Part shown: one piece after another, positions 44,321 through 52,581 of the stretch
Layout of the letters: each line of letters opens with the position of its first letter
How positions within the stretch are numbered: position 1 is the stretch's first letter
Source of the DNA: Clostridium paraputrificum
GTDB lineage: Bacteria > Bacillota > Clostridia > Clostridiales > Clostridiaceae
Reading direction: 5' to 3'
Length of the DNA stretch: 64,000 nt
Assembly: GCF_900447045.1 (NCBI RefSeq)
Contig: NZ_UAWH01000015.1
Span: forward strand, 124,001-188,000
The notes under the pieces: generated by a model
Seen by the model: the letters and a program-made list of their open reading frames with translations, nothing else
What the model was told of the DNA's origin: nothing
Databases searched by the model: none
Position numbers and translations under genes: made by a program

Positions 44321-44339
44321 GACAATGAGAATCATATTC
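44321..44339. promoter_or_regulatory. Candidate Fur box
   Basis: GACAATGAGAATCATATTC matches the classic 19-bp Fur consensus GATAATGATAATCATTATC at 15 positions. It lies just after the predicted transcription start, where a bound repressor would block initiation. Confidence 0.6.
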
Positions 44340-44361
44340 AACTGAAAGGGAGGGATTAGTT

Positions 44362-44574
44362 ATGTCATTATCAATGATGTCTGTTGGTGAAAGTGGAAGA
44401 ATTATTGAGTTTAGAGGAAAAGATAGCATGAAGCGTCATCTTCAAGATATTGGCTTTATAAAAGGAGAAAAAATTGAAGTTGTTGGAGAGAATCAAAGTG
44501 GTTTAATTCTTTTAGTTAAAGGCGTAAAAATTGCTTTGAATCGTGGACTTGCTTCACTTATAGTGGTTAATTAA
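44362..44574 (+). CDS. FeoA domain protein, first copy
   Basis: A 70-residue SH3-like FeoA protein (GESGRIIEFRGKDSMKRHLQDIGF, ending IALNRGLASLIVV). FeoA is a small cytosolic partner needed for ferrous-iron uptake by FeoB. It is the first gene of a five-gene operon, with ribosome site AAGGGAGGG and a second feoA 16 bases downstream. Clostridial feo operons often carry two feoA genes. Confidence 0.9.
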   Translation: MSLSMMSVGESGRIIEFRGKDSMKRHLQDIGFIKGEKIEVVGENQSGLILLVKGVKIALNRGLASLIVVN

Positions 44575-44590
44575 GTTTTGAAAGGAGTTT

Positions 44591-44818
44591 TTGATTATGA
44601 CTTTAAAAGAATTAAAACCAGGTGAATTTGGTACAGTCAAGTCAATTGGGGAAAAGGGAGTTATGAGAAGAAGACTTATGGATATGGGAGTAACTCCAGG
44701 TGTTAGTATAAAAGTAATTAAGATTGCACCATTAGGTGATCCTATAGAAGTTAATATAAGGGGATATGCGCTTAGTTTAAGAAAAAGTGATGCTGAACAA
44801 ATTATAGTAATCAAATAA
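44591..44818 (+). CDS. FeoA domain protein, second copy
   Basis: A 75-residue FeoA paralogue (LKPGEFGTVKSIGEKGVMRRRLMDMGVTPG, split by normal family spacing, then IEVNIRGYALSLRKSDAEQI). It keeps the typical MGVTPG and RGYALSLR motifs that the first copy lacks, so the two may have different roles. The start follows GAAAGGAG; I chose the ATG directly before TLKELKPGE or the one two codons earlier. It precedes feoB by 12 bases. Confidence 0.92.
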   Translation: MIMTLKELKPGEFGTVKSIGEKGVMRRRLMDMGVTPGVSIKVIKIAPLGDPIEVNIRGYALSLRKSDAEQIIVIK

Positions 44819-44830
44819 GGGGGAGATTAA

Positions 44831-47029
44831 ATGTCATTAAGAATTGCACTGGCAGGTAATCCTAACTGTGGTAAGACTACTCTTTTTAATGAGTTAACAG
44901 GTTCAAAACAACATGTAGGAAACTGGCCAGGAGTTACAGTTGATAAAAAAGAAGGTAAGTATAAAAAGGATAATACTATAGAAATTGTAGATTTACCTGG
45001 AACATATTCCTTATCACCATATTCTGCTGAAGAGATAATAGCAAGAGATTATATTGTTGTTAATAAACCAGATGTGGTAATAGATATAGTAGATGGTACT
45101 AATATAGAAAGAAATCTTTATCTTTCACTTCAAATTTTAGAAACTAGAGTTCCAACTGTTATAGCTATAAATATGATGGATGAAGTTGAATCAAATGGGG
45201 ATAAGATAGATACTAATAAGCTATCAAAATATCTAGGGGTGCCTGTAGTTCCAATAATAGCTAGAAGCGGAAAAGGTATTAGTGAATTAATGAATGTAGC
45301 TACTAAAGTAGGAAAAGAGAAGAATGTTTTGGAAAGTTTAGCTATTTTTGATAATAATATACTTGAAGCTAGAGATAAAATTAAAGATATAATATTTTGT
45401 GAAAATGAACTAGAAAAAGAATGGAGAGCTTTAAAATTAGTTGAAGGGGATGAAATTGTAACAGCTCTTTTAAGTGAAGAAGAAAAATCTAAAGTACTTA
45501 AAGTTGTAGAAGTAGCGGAAAATAATGCTGATGGGGATACTGAAGCTAAAATAGCAGACCTAAGGTACCAATATATAGGTAAGATAGTTAGAGTATCTGT
45601 TAAGAAGGGAGAAAGAAAAGTTAAAGAAACTAAATCAGATAAAATAGATAGGGTTCTTACTAATAGAGTTTTGGCCTTACCCATATTTGCAGTAGTTATG
45701 TACTTGCTATTTGCTTGTACTTTCAGTGAAAATTTTTTATTTATTAAAGGATTTCCAAGCCCAGGTGTATGGTTAGCAGGCTTAGTAGAAAAAGTATGGG
45801 AAATCTTTAGTAATTTAATTGAAGGACTTATAGTAAATTCATCTCCATGGGTTCATTCGTTAGTTATGGATGGGATTTTAAATGGTATTGGTGCAGTAAT
45901 TGGATTTATACCATTAGTATTGGTGTTATATATACTTATTTCATTTCTTGAAGATAGTGGTTATATGGCTAGAGTAGCCTTTGTTATGGATAGAATTTTT
46001 CGTAGATTTGGTTTGTCCGGGCGTTCATTTATTCCTTTACTTATGGGATTTGGTTGTGGGGTACCAGCGATAATGGCAACTAGAACTTTAGATTCAGAAA
46101 AAGACAGAAAAATTACCACTATTATAACAGGTTTTATGCCATGTGGTGCTAAATTACCTATATTTGCAATGTTTGTTTCAATATTCTTTAAAGATGGAAA
46201 TAAGACTTTAGTAACCTATTCTATATATATGTTAAGTATTGCTATAGCAATTATTGTTTCTTTATTATTAAATAAGTTCGTTTATAAATCAGAAGTATCT
46301 AATTTTGTAATGGAATTACCTCAATATAGAATTCCTACTGCTAAATCTATAGGTATTCACGGATGGGAGAAAGTAAAGGGTTTTGCAGTAAAGGCAGGTA
46401 CAGTAATTTTTATTTCTACTATTTTAATTTGGGGACTTTCAAACTTTAATATAAATTCATTTAATGGTGTGAATAAAGAAAATAATGAAAATGGAAGTAT
46501 AATTTGCGATATGGAAGAAAGTTTTCTAGCATCTGCTGGTAATATAATTGCTCCAGTATTTAGACCTTTAGGATTTGGAGAGTGGAAACCAGCAGTAGGT
46601 GTAGTTACTGGATGGGTTGCTAAAGAAAATGTTGTTGTTACATTTGCACAATTGTATGATGATGATGTAACTGATGAATACTTAAAAGAGTTTTTTAGTA
46701 AGTATACACAGGTGGAACTTGAGGAGTTTGGCTTTGAAGATGGTATATATGATTCTGAAGCAGCAAGAAGTATATATTCTGAAGGAATTTTGTTTGAAGG
46801 AGAAGATGAAAATGCACTTTCATCTATGAAAGAAGACATTTCATCTAAAGGAGCAGCTTATGCATATATGGCATTTAATCTATTATGTATGCCATGCTTT
46901 GCAGCAGTTGGTGCCATGAAGAGAGAGTTGAAGTCTTGGAAGTTAACAGGTATGGCTATTAGTGTTCAAATGGTGACAGCCTATATTGTAGCATTATTAA
47001 TAAATATATTTGGAAGCTTAGTAGGTTAG
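44831..47029 (+). CDS. feoB: Ferrous iron transporter FeoB
   Basis: A 732-residue Fe(II) transporter. The N-terminal G domain has G1 GNPNCGKT (9-16), G3 DLPGTYSL and G4 NMMDE, followed by the helical GDI-like region to about 255. The membrane domain has two Gate motifs, with the usual GFGCGVPAIMATRTL and MPCGAKLPIFAMF segments containing the conserved cysteines. An acidic cytosolic insertion (about 600-680) precedes the last helices, which contain MPCFAAVGAMKRE. It is expressed with two feoA genes upstream and a Fur-like gene three bases downstream. Confidence 0.96.
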   Translation: MSLRIALAGNPNCGKTTLFNELTGSKQHVGNWPGVTVDKKEGKYKKDNTIEIVDLPGTYSLSPYSAEEIIARDYIVVNKPDVVIDIVDGTNIERNLYLSLQILETRVPTVIAINMMDEVESNGDKIDTNKLSKYLGVPVVPIIARSGKGISELMNVATKVGKEKNVLESLAIFDNNILEARDKIKDIIFCENELEKEWRALKLVEGDEIVTALLSEEEKSKVLKVVEVAENNADGDTEAKIADLRYQYIGKIVRVSVKKGERKVKETKSDKIDRVLTNRVLALPIFAVVMYLLFACTFSENFLFIKGFPSPGVWLAGLVEKVWEIFSNLIEGLIVNSSPWVHSLVMDGILNGIGAVIGFIPLVLVLYILISFLEDSGYMARVAFVMDRIFRRFGLSGRSFIPLLMGFGCGVPAIMATRTLDSEKDRKITTIITGFMPCGAKLPIFAMFVSIFFKDGNKTLVTYSIYMLSIAIAIIVSLLLNKFVYKSEVSNFVMELPQYRIPTAKSIGIHGWEKVKGFAVKAGTVIFISTILIWGLSNFNINSFNGVNKENNENGSIICDMEESFLASAGNIIAPVFRPLGFGEWKPAVGVVTGWVAKENVVVTFAQLYDDDVTDEYLKEFFSKYTQVELEEFGFEDGIYDSEAARSIYSEGILFEGEDENALSSMKEDISSKGAAYAYMAFNLLCMPCFAAVGAMKRELKSWKLTGMAISVQMVTAYIVALLINIFGSLVG

Positions 47030-47032
47030 AGA

Positions 47033-47500
47033 ATGAATAGAAAAGAGAGTGATTACTTACTAGTTAAAAAGGTTAACATAGAGAAGGAAGCTATCTTTTT
47101 AAAATTAAGAGAAAATGGTTTTAGAATTACTAATCAGAGAAAACTTATAATTGATACTATTTTCAATAAAGAATGTACAAGCTGTAAAGAAATATATTGG
47201 GAGGCATCTAAGAAGGATTCATCCATAGGAATAGCAACTGTATATAGAATAATAAAAAGTCTTGAAGAAATAGGAGTTATAAATAGAAAGAATCTTTATA
47301 AAATATCAAGTGAAGAAATTGATATTTTAAATGGTGAAGGTATTGTAGTTCTTAAGAATAAAAAAACATTTAAACTTTCTGAGGAAGATTGGAAAAGGAT
47401 AATTAGAATAGGTCTTTATGAGGCAGAGGGTTTAAATATTAATGATATTGACTCCATAGTTATAAAGAGAGTTAATGATGAAGAGGAGGATATAATGTGA
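47033..47500 (+). CDS. Fur-family winged-helix protein, Feo-linked, with a non-standard C-terminal domain
   Basis: A 155-residue protein. Residues about 15-80 are a Fur-type winged helix (LRENGFRITNQRKLIIDTIF, then GIATVYRIIKSLEEIGVINR). The C-terminal part (GIVVLKNKKTFKLSEEDW...) lacks the His/Glu metal sites and CxxC zinc site of typical Fur proteins; only the pair in ECTSC is cysteine. It begins three bases after feoB and is followed by a FeoB-associated peptide. It may act as a FeoC-like regulator or as a local regulator sensing something other than classic Fur metals. Fold: confident; role: inferred. Confidence 0.75.
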   Translation: MNRKESDYLLVKKVNIEKEAIFLKLRENGFRITNQRKLIIDTIFNKECTSCKEIYWEASKKDSSIGIATVYRIIKSLEEIGVINRKNLYKISSEEIDILNGEGIVVLKNKKTFKLSEEDWKRIIRIGLYEAEGLNINDIDSIVIKRVNDEEEDIM

Positions 47501-47646
47501 TTGATTTTATTGTTGTTGTCAGTGTATTAATTTTAGTTGTGTTATCCATGGTGTATAGGCATAAATCAAAAAAGTCTGGTAAATCTTCCTGTGGTTGTAG
47601 TTGTGAAAACTGCAAATCATCTTGTAGTAATTTAAAATATAAATAA
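47497..47646 (+). CDS. FeoB-associated Cys-rich membrane protein
   Basis: A 49-residue protein starting at GTG, eight bases after GAGGAGG and overlapping the Fur-like stop codon. It has one N-terminal transmembrane helix (IDFIVVVSVLILVVLSMVY), a basic turn (RHKSKKS), then a Cys cluster CGCSCENCKSSC. This is the layout of the small proteins regularly encoded after feoB. The cysteines may bind iron. It is too short for many gene finders. Confidence 0.85.
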   Translation: MIDFIVVVSVLILVVLSMVYRHKSKKSGKSSCGCSCENCKSSCSNLKYK

Positions 47647-47648
47647 CT

Positions 47649-47684
47649 CTAAAAAACCTAGTCGTACTCTGACTAGGTTTTTAT
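47649..47684 (+). terminator. Rho-independent terminator of the feo operon
   Basis: Stem AAAAACCTAGTC / GACTAGGTTTTT with a 7-nt loop. Confidence 0.85.
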
Positions 47685-47715
47685 TACGAGGTATGTAAAA
47701 GATGTTATCATCACT

Positions 47716-47748
47716 GTTCCACTAATTACAGTAGATAATTAGTGGAAC
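47716..47748. other. Strong stem-loop without T tract
   Basis: Thirteen-bp perfect stem GTTCCACTAATTA / TAATTAGTGGAAC with a 7-nt loop, between the convergent feo operon and the RD-repeat gene. No run of T follows on either strand, so it is not a standard terminator. It could be a 3'-end stabiliser or an insertion scar. Confidence 0.5.
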
Positions 47749-47766
47749 AAAAATAATATTGTTAGA

Positions 47767-48213
47767 TTATAAACTTTGACCTAAACAGTTTGTATCATCA
47801 GCTATATCTCTAACATCGTCTTGTAAGTCACAAATATCGCTTTGAATAGATCTTAAGATATTCTTTATTCTATTACTTACGCAGCAACGACTTTCAAATA
47901 AAACATCATCTAGATTATTAAAGCATTGATTTAAGCAGTTAATAGCATTATTAGTATTTCTTAATTGATTTTCAAAAGCTCTTAATGCTCTTTCTGTTCT
48001 CTCATCCATTGGACTATTATCAAATCTTCTTCCGCAGCAAAGACGTCTGTCATCACGATCTCTATCCCTATCACGATCTCTATTACAATCTCTATCACGA
48101 TCTCTATTACATTCACATTCGCTACTTAAGAAAGAAGTATTGTTATAAAAATTATCTCTATAGTTACGGTAAGCTTCTGCTATTTCAGAATAATTATTAT
48201 TATTTTCACACAT
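47767..48213 (-). CDS. RD-repeat, Cys-containing coat-like protein
   Basis: A 148-residue protein. The N terminus is Asn/Tyr rich (NNNNYSEIAEAYRNYRDNFYNN). An Arg-Asp dipeptide tract follows (NRDRDRDCNRDRDRDRDRDD, about 36-55) with CEC before it and CCGRR after it. The C-terminal half is helical with paired cysteines (RCCVSNRIKN). Alternating-charge repeats and CC pairs are typical of spore coat or exosporium proteins; this assignment is by composition only. Ribosome site AAAGGTGG. The matching DNA tract is a TCTATCACGA-type repeat and so could be unstable. Confidence 0.65.
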   Translation of the reverse strand: MCENNNNYSEIAEAYRNYRDNFYNNTSFLSSECECNRDRDRDCNRDRDRDRDRDDRRLCCGRRFDNSPMDERTERALRAFENQLRNTNNAINCLNQCFNNLDDVLFESRCCVSNRIKNILRSIQSDICDLQDDVRDIADDTNCLGQSL

Positions 48214-48462
48214 AGTAAATCCACCTTTTCATCTTTTTGTTATTTATTTTCTATCCATTCGTATAATTTATCTTATGTAGATGATAGGTAAATGGTGATA
48301 AAAAAATAAAAAGTATACAATATTATTTTTTTGTAGATGTCTTTTTACTTTAAACCAGTATTTATATGTATTTAAAGTTATAGATATTATATTTATAGAC
48401 AAATATTATAAAAATTAGGTATACTAAGGAAGAAGCAATAAAGATGAACAGGGGGAGCACTA

Positions 48463-49269
48463 ATGAGTATAGGGAAGGTGCAAGAAAAAATAAGAAGTTT
48501 AAATGATATAAGAAATAATCCGAAGGAATATCTTGATAAATGTGATGAAATAATTAGACTATTAATAGATTCTAATGAAATATATACTTTAGTTAGTAAG
48601 GATTCTAGTGAAGAGTTCATAGAAAGCGGCAGAGGTGATATAAGATACGGTATCCATGAAAATATACCTACAATGTGGCTTTTTTCTGAAGAGAAGATAG
48701 CTAAGGAATATGCTGATTATTATAATTTAAAGCTTAAGGGTGAATATTTAATTAAAAAAATACCATTTGAAGAACTTTCGTTAGAGTCTTATAGAGCTAT
48801 GTTTTCAGGGATTGGGAAGATTATTGTAGACGAAGGAAGAGAATATTTAGCATGTAGTTTGTATGATTTGGTAAATCAATGTTTAATAAAAAATGGACAA
48901 GATCCTATACTAGAAAGAAAAGAGTATCTTGTTATGAATATACTAAATAGCATTAAGTATTGTAATACAAAGTTGTGGGTAGTACCAAAGGAAGGAACAA
49001 CTTTTAATGATATAATATTTAATAAATTTGTTCCTGCAATAGAAGGAGGCTCTGTAAGATTTTTTATAAACAAGAATGAAAGTAGTACTTATTCAAAGAA
49101 ATTAGGACATACTAATGGTATTTCTATAGATTTAGATATGAGTAGTTTTAATATTATCATCGAGAGTTTATTAAAAAGTGAAGCTAAGGGAGTAAAATTT
49201 ATTATAAATAGGATAGAATCAGATATAACTATAGAAAAGTTAAATTCTTTATTAAGCAAGATGAATTAG
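48463..49269 (+). CDS. Hypothetical protein, possibly SseB-like
   Basis: A 268-residue soluble protein. The segment YTLVSKDSSEEF, then MWLFSEEKIAKEYADYYNLK recalls the SseB N-terminal domain (a cytosolic fold of unknown function), and GISIDLDMSSFNIIIESLLK could be a second half. The match is by eye. No catalytic residues, signal or membrane helix are visible. AGGGGGAGC ribosome site. Its stop lies just before the thrS promoter. Confidence 0.55.
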   Translation: MSIGKVQEKIRSLNDIRNNPKEYLDKCDEIIRLLIDSNEIYTLVSKDSSEEFIESGRGDIRYGIHENIPTMWLFSEEKIAKEYADYYNLKLKGEYLIKKIPFEELSLESYRAMFSGIGKIIVDEGREYLACSLYDLVNQCLIKNGQDPILERKEYLVMNILNSIKYCNTKLWVVPKEGTTFNDIIFNKFVPAIEGGSVRFFINKNESSTYSKKLGHTNGISIDLDMSSFNIIIESLLKSEAKGVKFIINRIESDITIEKLNSLLSKMN

Positions 49270-49275
49270 ACAGTA

Positions 49276-49304
49276 TTGACAAAATATTATCAATGGAATA
49301 TAAT
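49276..49304 (+). promoter_or_regulatory. Strong sigma-A promoter of thrS
   Basis: Consensus TTGACA (49276-49281), 17-bp spacer, consensus TATAAT (49299-49304). Predicted transcript start near 49311, followed by the T-box leader. Confidence 0.85.
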
Positions 49305-49310
49305 ACAAAG

Positions 49311-49571
49311 CAAACAAAATAGTATAGGCTATGATAGGGAAAAGTATTATAGAATACAATTTTAAGAGAGAAAATGTCATTGGCTGTAAGCATTTTTAAA
49401 TATGACTATAAGAAAAACTACCCAGGAGCTATGATTCAGTAACTTATTAAAAGCGAAATGTCATCGGTGAAGATCGATAAAACGTAAGAGAAGAATTGAA
49501 TTTTTTAATTCAATTTGGGTGGAACCACGGATAATTAGCATTCGTCCCAAGTAGGGATGAGTGCTTTTTTT
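49311..49571 (+). promoter_or_regulatory. T-box riboswitch of thrS
   Basis: The leader ends with the T-box sequence AATTTGGGTGGAACCACGG (49512-49530), which pairs with the uncharged tRNA acceptor end. An intrinsic terminator follows (AGCATTCGTCCC / GGGATGAGTGCT plus T7, 49537-49571). An AGAGAG motif marks the base of Stem I near 49363. A candidate threonine specifier ACC occurs in AACTACCCAGG near 49420, but I did not fold Stem I fully. Uncharged tRNA-Thr should favour the antiterminator and switch thrS on. Confidence 0.9.
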
Positions 49572-49598
49572 ATATTAAATTTAAGAGGAGGTAGAAAA

Positions 49599-51509
49599 AT
49601 GAGTATTAAAGTAAAGTTAAATGATGGGTCTATAAGAGAAATAGAAGAAAACTTAACTATTTTAGACCTAGCAAAAAGCATTAATAGGAATCTTGCCCAA
49701 AAGGCAATTGTAGGTGAAGTAAATAAGACCTTAGTAGATTTAAATTATATGCTAAAAGACAATGATGAGGTAAATATTTTAACAGCTGATAATGATAAAT
49801 CAATTGAGGTTATTAGACATTCTACCTCCCATATAATGGCACAAGCAGTAAAGAGGTTGTATAAGGATGCAAAACTAGCAATAGGTCCATCAATAGAAAA
49901 TGGTTTTTACTATGATTTTGATATTGATGAGCCTTTAATTATTGAAGATTTACAAAAGATAGAAAATGAAATGAATAATATAATTAATGAAAATTTACAA
50001 TTTGAAAGGTTTGAGGTTTCAAGAGAAGAAGCTCTTAAGATTATGGAGGCAAACAATGAATCTTATAAAATAGAACTTATTAATGACTTACCTCAAGGAG
50101 AAAAAATATCTCTTTATAGACAAGGAGAATATGTAGACCTTTGTAGAGGGCCACACATACCTTCAACTAAATATGTAAAAGCTTATAAGTTAACAAGTGT
50201 TAATGGTGCATATTGGAGGGGAAATGAAAAGAATAAAATGCTTCAAAGAATTTATGGAGTAGCATTTAAAAATAAAGAATTATTAGATAAACATTTAGCT
50301 AATATTGAAGAAGCTAAAAAAAGAGATCATAGAAAACTAGGTAAGGAATTGAAGTTGTTTACTTTTGTTCCAGAAGGACCAGGCTTCCCTTTTTTCCTTC
50401 CAAAGGGTGTAGTTTTAAAAAATACTCTTATAGAGTTTTGGAGAGAGCTTCACAGATTGGCAGGATATGTTGAAGTTGAAACACCTATTATGTTAAATAA
50501 GCAGTTATGGGAAACTTCAGGACATTGGTATCATTACAAAGAAAATATGTATACTTCAATGATAGATGAAGAAGAATTTGCACTTAAGCCAATGAATTGT
50601 CCAGGTGGAATGTTAATTTACAAATCTAAAGCACATTCTTATAGAGATTTTCCAATTAGGGTTGGTGAGCTTGGAAGAGTTCACAGACATGAACTTTCAG
50701 GAGCATTACATGGTCTTATGAGAGTAAGAGCATTTACACAGGATGATGCTCATATATTTATGTTACCTAATCAAATAAAGTCTGAAATCAAGGGAGTAGT
50801 AAAGCTTATAGACCAAGTATACTCTAAATTTGGTTTTAGCTATAAGGTTGAGTTATCTACAAGACCAGAGGATTCTATGGGTAGTGATGAAGAATGGAAT
50901 TTAGCAGAAAATTCATTAAAGGGAGCATTAGAAGAGCTAAATCTAGACTATATAATAAACGAAGGTGATGGGGCTTTTTATGGTCCTAAAATTGACTTCC
51001 ATTTAGAAGATAGTCTAGGAAGAACATGGCAATGTGGAACAATACAGCTAGATTTCCAGCTTCCACAAAGATTTAGTTTAGATTATATAGGTCAAGATGG
51101 AGAAAAGCATAGACCTATTGTAATTCATAGAGTTATTTTTGGAAGTATTGAAAGATTTATAGGAATTTTAATTGAGCATTTTGCAGGAAAGTTCCCAACT
51201 TGGCTTGCTCCAGTTCAAGTTAAAGTATTACCTATATCAAATAAGTTTGAAGAATATTCAAATAAAGTAAGGGATGCATTAAATGAAGCTGGAATAAGAG
51301 TTGAGTTGGATGGTAGAGATGAAAAGATAGGTTATAAAATAAGGGAAGCAAGAAATGAAAGAGTACCATACATGATTATAATAGGTGAAAAGGAAGAAAG
51401 CTTAAATAAGATATCCCTTCGTAGTAGAAAAAATGGTGATGAGGGAATAGTCAATTTAGATGAATTAATTTTAAGGATAAATGAGGAAGTAGAAAATAAA
51501 TCTTTATAA
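49599..51509 (+). CDS. thrS: Threonyl-tRNA synthetase
   Basis: A 636-residue class II aminoacyl-tRNA synthetase. It has an N-terminal TGS domain (1-62), the editing/SAD domain (about 65-225, with HSTSHIMAQA and the CRGPHIPST site), the catalytic core (about 240-530, MNCPGGM zinc and active-site segment, RVGELGRVHRHE motif 2, IVIHRVIFGSIERF motif 3) and the anticodon-binding domain to the end. Start chosen at the ATG after AGAGGAGG. Expression is governed by the T-box leader directly upstream. Confidence 0.97.
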   Translation: MSIKVKLNDGSIREIEENLTILDLAKSINRNLAQKAIVGEVNKTLVDLNYMLKDNDEVNILTADNDKSIEVIRHSTSHIMAQAVKRLYKDAKLAIGPSIENGFYYDFDIDEPLIIEDLQKIENEMNNIINENLQFERFEVSREEALKIMEANNESYKIELINDLPQGEKISLYRQGEYVDLCRGPHIPSTKYVKAYKLTSVNGAYWRGNEKNKMLQRIYGVAFKNKELLDKHLANIEEAKKRDHRKLGKELKLFTFVPEGPGFPFFLPKGVVLKNTLIEFWRELHRLAGYVEVETPIMLNKQLWETSGHWYHYKENMYTSMIDEEEFALKPMNCPGGMLIYKSKAHSYRDFPIRVGELGRVHRHELSGALHGLMRVRAFTQDDAHIFMLPNQIKSEIKGVVKLIDQVYSKFGFSYKVELSTRPEDSMGSDEEWNLAENSLKGALEELNLDYIINEGDGAFYGPKIDFHLEDSLGRTWQCGTIQLDFQLPQRFSLDYIGQDGEKHRPIVIHRVIFGSIERFIGILIEHFAGKFPTWLAPVQVKVLPISNKFEEYSNKVRDALNEAGIRVELDGRDEKIGYKIREARNERVPYMIIIGEKEESLNKISLRSRKNGDEGIVNLDELILRINEEVENKSL

Positions 51510-51568
51510 GTTAAAAATTAAGAAATATTTTTTGTGAAATTGCAAATGCTATTCTTGAGGTGATATAT

Positions 51569-51787
51569 ATGGCAAATAGAATAGTTGAAACAGTAAAAAA
51601 AAGCGGCGAAATTTCAGATTATGTTTTAAGCAATGGTGAAACTATTTCAAAAGAAGTAGGAGTAGAAAGAGCTAAAAATGGAGAAATTGAAGGAGTTATC
51701 ATAGCTCATTCAAGAAAAGGTGAAGAATATTTAAGAACTAAGCCTGATGGAGAAGAAGGCAACAATCTTTCTTCAATGAATAAATAA
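51569..51787 (+). CDS. DUF3892 domain protein
   Basis: A 72-residue small protein matching the DUF3892 pattern as I know it (RIVETVKKSGEISDYVLSNGE, then GVIIAHSRKGEEYLRTKPDG). Its function is unknown. The ATG after TTGAGGTG is used; an upstream in-frame ATG lacks a ribosome site. It is 60 bases after thrS and could be co-transcribed with it, ending at the following terminator. Confidence 0.8.
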   Translation: MANRIVETVKKSGEISDYVLSNGETISKEVGVERAKNGEIEGVIIAHSRKGEEYLRTKPDGEEGNNLSSMNK

Positions 51788-51792
51788 TAAAA

Positions 51793-51826
51793 GAAATACT
51801 CTGCAAATAATTGCAGAGTATTTTTA
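51793..51826. terminator. Rho-independent terminator
   Basis: Stem AATACTCTGCAA / TTGCAGAGTATT with a 4-nt loop and T-rich tail. It probably serves thrS/DUF3892; the stop of the convergent broken gene touches its end. Confidence 0.85.
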
Positions 51827-52019
51827 ATTATCTTTTTTGTTATTATTGTCCTCTTTTAAGTTGTTTATTGCATTTACTATTGCAGCTGTGCAAGCAAGCC
51901 ATAGTAGTACAAATACATATTACAACTATTATCAAAATATCTTCATAAAATGAAGGAAAAGAAATTAAGAAGAAAAGAGACAAAAAGAAAGCAATTAAAC
52001 CATATACTAAAGTTCTCAT
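51824..52019 (-). pseudogene. Small membrane protein gene, apparently frameshifted
   Basis: On the minus strand, AAAGGGTAA precedes an ATG giving MRTLVYGLIAFFLSLFFLIS and PSFYEDILIIVV, clearly a membrane protein. In the next frame the sequence FVLLWLACTAAIVNAINNL, then KEDNNNKKDN, continues to a stop by the terminator. The two pieces together make a plausible protein of about 65 residues with two helices and a polar tail. A one- or two-base indel near 51905-51915 explains the break. As an intact frame the first piece would end after 58 codons with an unlikely Cys/His-rich tail. Confidence 0.5.
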
Positions 52020-52140
52020 GAATTTACCCTTTATATATAGTTATATTTTACCATGTAATAATAAAAATGGATAATATTAAATTGTTATAATATGAGTTAT
52101 GGTGTAAAATTAAATTATAATTTAGTTTTAGAGGAAGATT

Positions 52141-52551
52141 ATGATTAATAGGAAGTATCTTTCAATAAAGAACAATAAGGATATAGAAAAATTAATGGAG
52201 AAATATAATTATTTTCATGATAGTTGTATAAATGAGATAAGTTATGAAAGTGGGGCATATGTTAATGAAGATTTAAGTATGAACTCAATTAATGATAAGA
52301 GAATTTTAAAGGTAGTTTTTCAAAGGCAAGAAAATCCAAGAAATTTAGAAATTAAGTTTAATAAATTAGTTAAATTAAATCTTACTCCTGAATCAGAAGA
52401 TTGTGATTCTATAATTTTTGGGGCAACCATGGAAATTAAAGATGGAAACATATATTGGATAAATGAAGAAAATGTTCCTATTGATAGAATAGATAACTAT
52501 AGGAATTATACTTTTGTTATAGCTAAAGAGGGAGAGTACAGATTTTATTAA
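52141..52551 (+). CDS. Hypothetical protein, 136 residues
   Basis: I do not recognise a named family. It is a soluble beta-rich protein with the N-terminal segment EKYNYFHDSCINEISYESGAY, a DSCI-type motif seen in some small immunity-like proteins, and an acidic C-terminal half (DGNIYWINEEN). AGAGGAAG ribosome site. It is followed after about 30 bases by the phosphotransferase gene and may share its transcript. Confidence 0.6.
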   Translation: MINRKYLSIKNNKDIEKLMEKYNYFHDSCINEISYESGAYVNEDLSMNSINDKRILKVVFQRQENPRNLEIKFNKLVKLNLTPESEDCDSIIFGATMEIKDGNIYWINEENVPIDRIDNYRNYTFVIAKEGEYRFY

Positions 52552-52581
52552 TATAAAAGAAAAGGTTTAGAGGTGGGGGAA

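Noticed and set aside
45130..45684. A 184-codon open frame antisense to feoB, and a 160-codon one at 46357-46839
   Set aside because: Both lie fully inside feoB on the other strand, are Ser/Leu/Phe rich as expected for antisense of AT-rich coding DNA, and have no ribosome site.
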